Under the pieces are notes generated by a model. It saw only the letters and a program-made list of their open reading frames with translations. It was not told where the DNA came from and did no database searches. Shown here in pieces: positions 62,952 to 64,000 of a stretch of DNA of 64,000 nt (positions within the stretch are counted from its first letter, which is position 1; each line of letters starts with the position of its first letter). The translations under genes and the position numbers were made by a program. This stretch comes from Campylobacterales bacterium (lineage in GTDB: Bacteria > Campylobacterota > Campylobacteria > Campylobacterales > Sulfurospirillaceae), in NCBI GenBank assembly GCA_016930915.1, contig JAFGFU010000005.1, positions 62,001 to 126,000 of the forward strand, given 5' to 3'.

Positions 62952-64000
62952 ATGAAAGTCTCACTTGCTACCGAAATGGCACCACCTTTTGTGTTGGTGG
63001 CGCATTTTTTTATTGCGGGAATTTTCTTTCTTATCTTAAGCGGACTTTTGCTCTTTAGCATGGGGTCTGACATCTTAGGGGCTATGGTCTCCTCTTCCTT
63101 AGCGGCATTTTCACACCTCTATCTTTTGGGTTTTGTGATGATGATTATCTTTGGGGCGATGTATCAGCTTTTGCCTGTGGTTCTTGAAGCACCGATTTTT
63201 TCAAAAGATTTTGCGTATGTACAGTTTTACATGTACGTGTTGGGTCTTGTGTTGATGGTGAGTGGTTTTCATTTTGACACATTGCATCTGCTCATCCCTT
63301 ATGGTGCGGTGATTACCTATCTTGCTATGCTGATTTTTTGTGTCAATGTGTTTATCACCTTTTATCGTTTAGAAGCAATGAGTCTCGTGGGATGGTTTTT
63401 GTTGATAGCGACTGTTTTTCTTTTTGTTTCGGTAAGCCTTGGGCTTGTCATAGGCTTTACCCTTGGGCATGGACTTTTTGAAATAGAGATTGATGCATGG
63501 ATTAAAGCGCATGTGATGGGAACCCTAGGTGGTTTTGTGATGATGATTGTTATGGGGGTTTCGATGGTTTTAATTCCTATGTTTTCACTCTCCCATAGTT
63601 TTAAAGACAGTTGGATTAAAGCAGCGCTTTGTATCTATCCTTTAGGTATCGCACTGGGCATGATAACATTTGTCTTTGGCTTAGGCTGGGGGATGAAAGG
63701 CTTAGCTGCATTGTTTATGGTTGTAGGTATAGGGCTTTATGTGATTCAAATGGGTGTGATTCTCAAACAACGGGTGCGTAAACAGAATGATTATTGGGTG
63801 AAAAATATCGTCTTTGCATGGATGGCGCTCAGTCTTAGTGTGCTAAGTTTGGTGCTTTATATGGTTCAAGGAGATGAGTTTTTAGCGATTCTCTCAGGAT
63901 CTCTTTTCTTTTTTGGTTTTTTACTTTCGTTTATTGTGGGGCACATTTATAAGATTTTGCCATTTTTGATTTGGTATGAGAAATTTTCACCGTTGGTTGG
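62952..64000 (+). CDS. Polytopic membrane protein, possible haem-copper oxidase subunit I homologue (partial)
   Basis: The frame opens at ATG 62952 and is still open at the window edge (about 349 residues). It has about ten membrane helices with conserved-looking His: VLVAHFFIAG, AAFSHLYLLGFVMM, IKAHVMGTLGGFVMM and IVGHIYKILPFLIWYEKF. Spaced His in helices recall NnrS or cbb3 subunit-I-like proteins that bind haem. The preceding DUF2249-like gene supports a nitric oxide or respiratory link. The C-terminus is missing. Confidence 0.6.
   Translation, partial: MKVSLATEMAPPFVLVAHFFIAGIFFLILSGLLLFSMGSDILGAMVSSSLAAFSHLYLLGFVMMIIFGAMYQLLPVVLEAPIFSKDFAYVQFYMYVLGLVLMVSGFHFDTLHLLIPYGAVITYLAMLIFCVNVFITFYRLEAMSLVGWFLLIATVFLFVSVSLGLVIGFTLGHGLFEIEIDAWIKAHVMGTLGGFVMMIVMGVSMVLIPMFSLSHSFKDSWIKAALCIYPLGIALGMITFVFGLGWGMKGLAALFMVVGIGLYVIQMGVILKQRVRKQNDYWVKNIVFAWMALSLSVLSLVLYMVQGDEFLAILSGSLFFFGFLLSFIVGHIYKILPFLIWYEKFSPLV

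Larger units (their letters stand above)
1678..63235. repeat. Iterated palindrome TTTACATGTAAA (dispersed, about 40 cores)
   Basis: The core TACATGTA starts at 1678, 2205, 4914, 10579, 12290, 13356, 15815, 18817, 21490, 23517, 24489, 24668, 26826, 28139, 29812, 30237, 33080, 33493, 35237, 35802, 36393, 38010, 38052, 40550, 41650, 43479, 44754, 44845, 47688, 50705, 50717, 50861, 52606, 53064, 53118, 53642, 59278, 61181, 62631 and 63228 (counted by eye). About 29 extend to TTACATGTAA. With about 40% G+C I would expect about two cores and about 0.2 longer sites. Within genes nearly all use two frames, giving LHV(K/S/N/G/R) or (F/L/P)TC(K/N). Sites are absent from the AT-rich gene at 126-1625 and sparse in 5-10.5 kb and 54-59 kb. 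Confidence 0.9.

Overview
The window looks like chromosome from a Campylobacterota (Epsilonproteobacteria) respirer, most likely Sulfurospirillum or a close relative. This is inferred from protein style, not from a marker gene. The signs are a moderately AT-rich genome, a histidine kinase with the H-box SHQWRQPLN, a Wolinella-like fccABC flavocytochrome operon under a sensor kinase, a PurL of the short type, a NapC-type haem anchor, and many TonB receptors. No rRNA or tRNA gene was seen.

Layout. 0-1.8 kb: the tail of an unknown gene, then a very AT-rich nuclease-helicase gene (possible defence gene) flanked by imperfect copies of that tail. 1.8-2.7 kb: a SnoaL-like protein and a yeast-type cytosine deaminase. 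2.8-13.8 kb: an iron/siderophore island. It has a leftward operon (DUF2798 protein, TonB receptor, methyltransferase, RhtX/FptX-like permease), two AraC regulators, and a rightward operon (TonB receptor, small membrane proteins, PepSY protein); the last operon carries two frameshifts. 13.8-19.1 kb: a PhoX-like lipoprotein, and an operon of a di-haem protein with a NicO Ni/Co permease and a DUF1007 protein. 19.2-21.5 kb: a fused phosphatase/synthase for glucosylglycerol. 21.5-24.1 kb: a FIST-domain kinase and its regulator.

24.5-36.4 kb: one long collinear cluster around a Mop-type molybdenum aldehyde oxidoreductase. It continues with a flavin/Fe-S oxidoreductase, a small CxxC protein, a methyltransferase, a C-GCAxxG-C-C protein, a radical SAM enzyme, a CoA-ligase-like enzyme, XdhC, a MobA-like/HD protein and a phosphatase. 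The set parallels the DVU1551-1559 region of Desulfovibrio vulgaris as I remember it. The structural gene has an in-frame TAG and xdhC a frameshift at an A9 tract, so the pathway may be decaying, or translation may be unusual.

36.4-53.6 kb is mostly housekeeping: a CBS/DUF21 protein, MsrB, a BtuB-like receptor, an acyl-CoA synthetase, a beta-CASP nuclease, a tiny flagellar rod-like protein behind a structured leader, tatB-tatC-queA (queA apparently starting at ATC), a GGDEF/EAL protein, purL, two NlpC/P60 lipoproteins and a PatB-type lyase. 53.7-59.1 kb: fccABC plus a two-component system. 59.3-64 kb: thioesterase, Dsb pair, purH, a DUF2249-like protein and a membrane protein cut by the window edge.

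The strongest unexplained pattern is a palindrome, TTTACATGTAAA, whose core TACATGTA occurs about 40 times here, in genes and between them. Inside genes it is read as LHVK or as (F/L)TCK.
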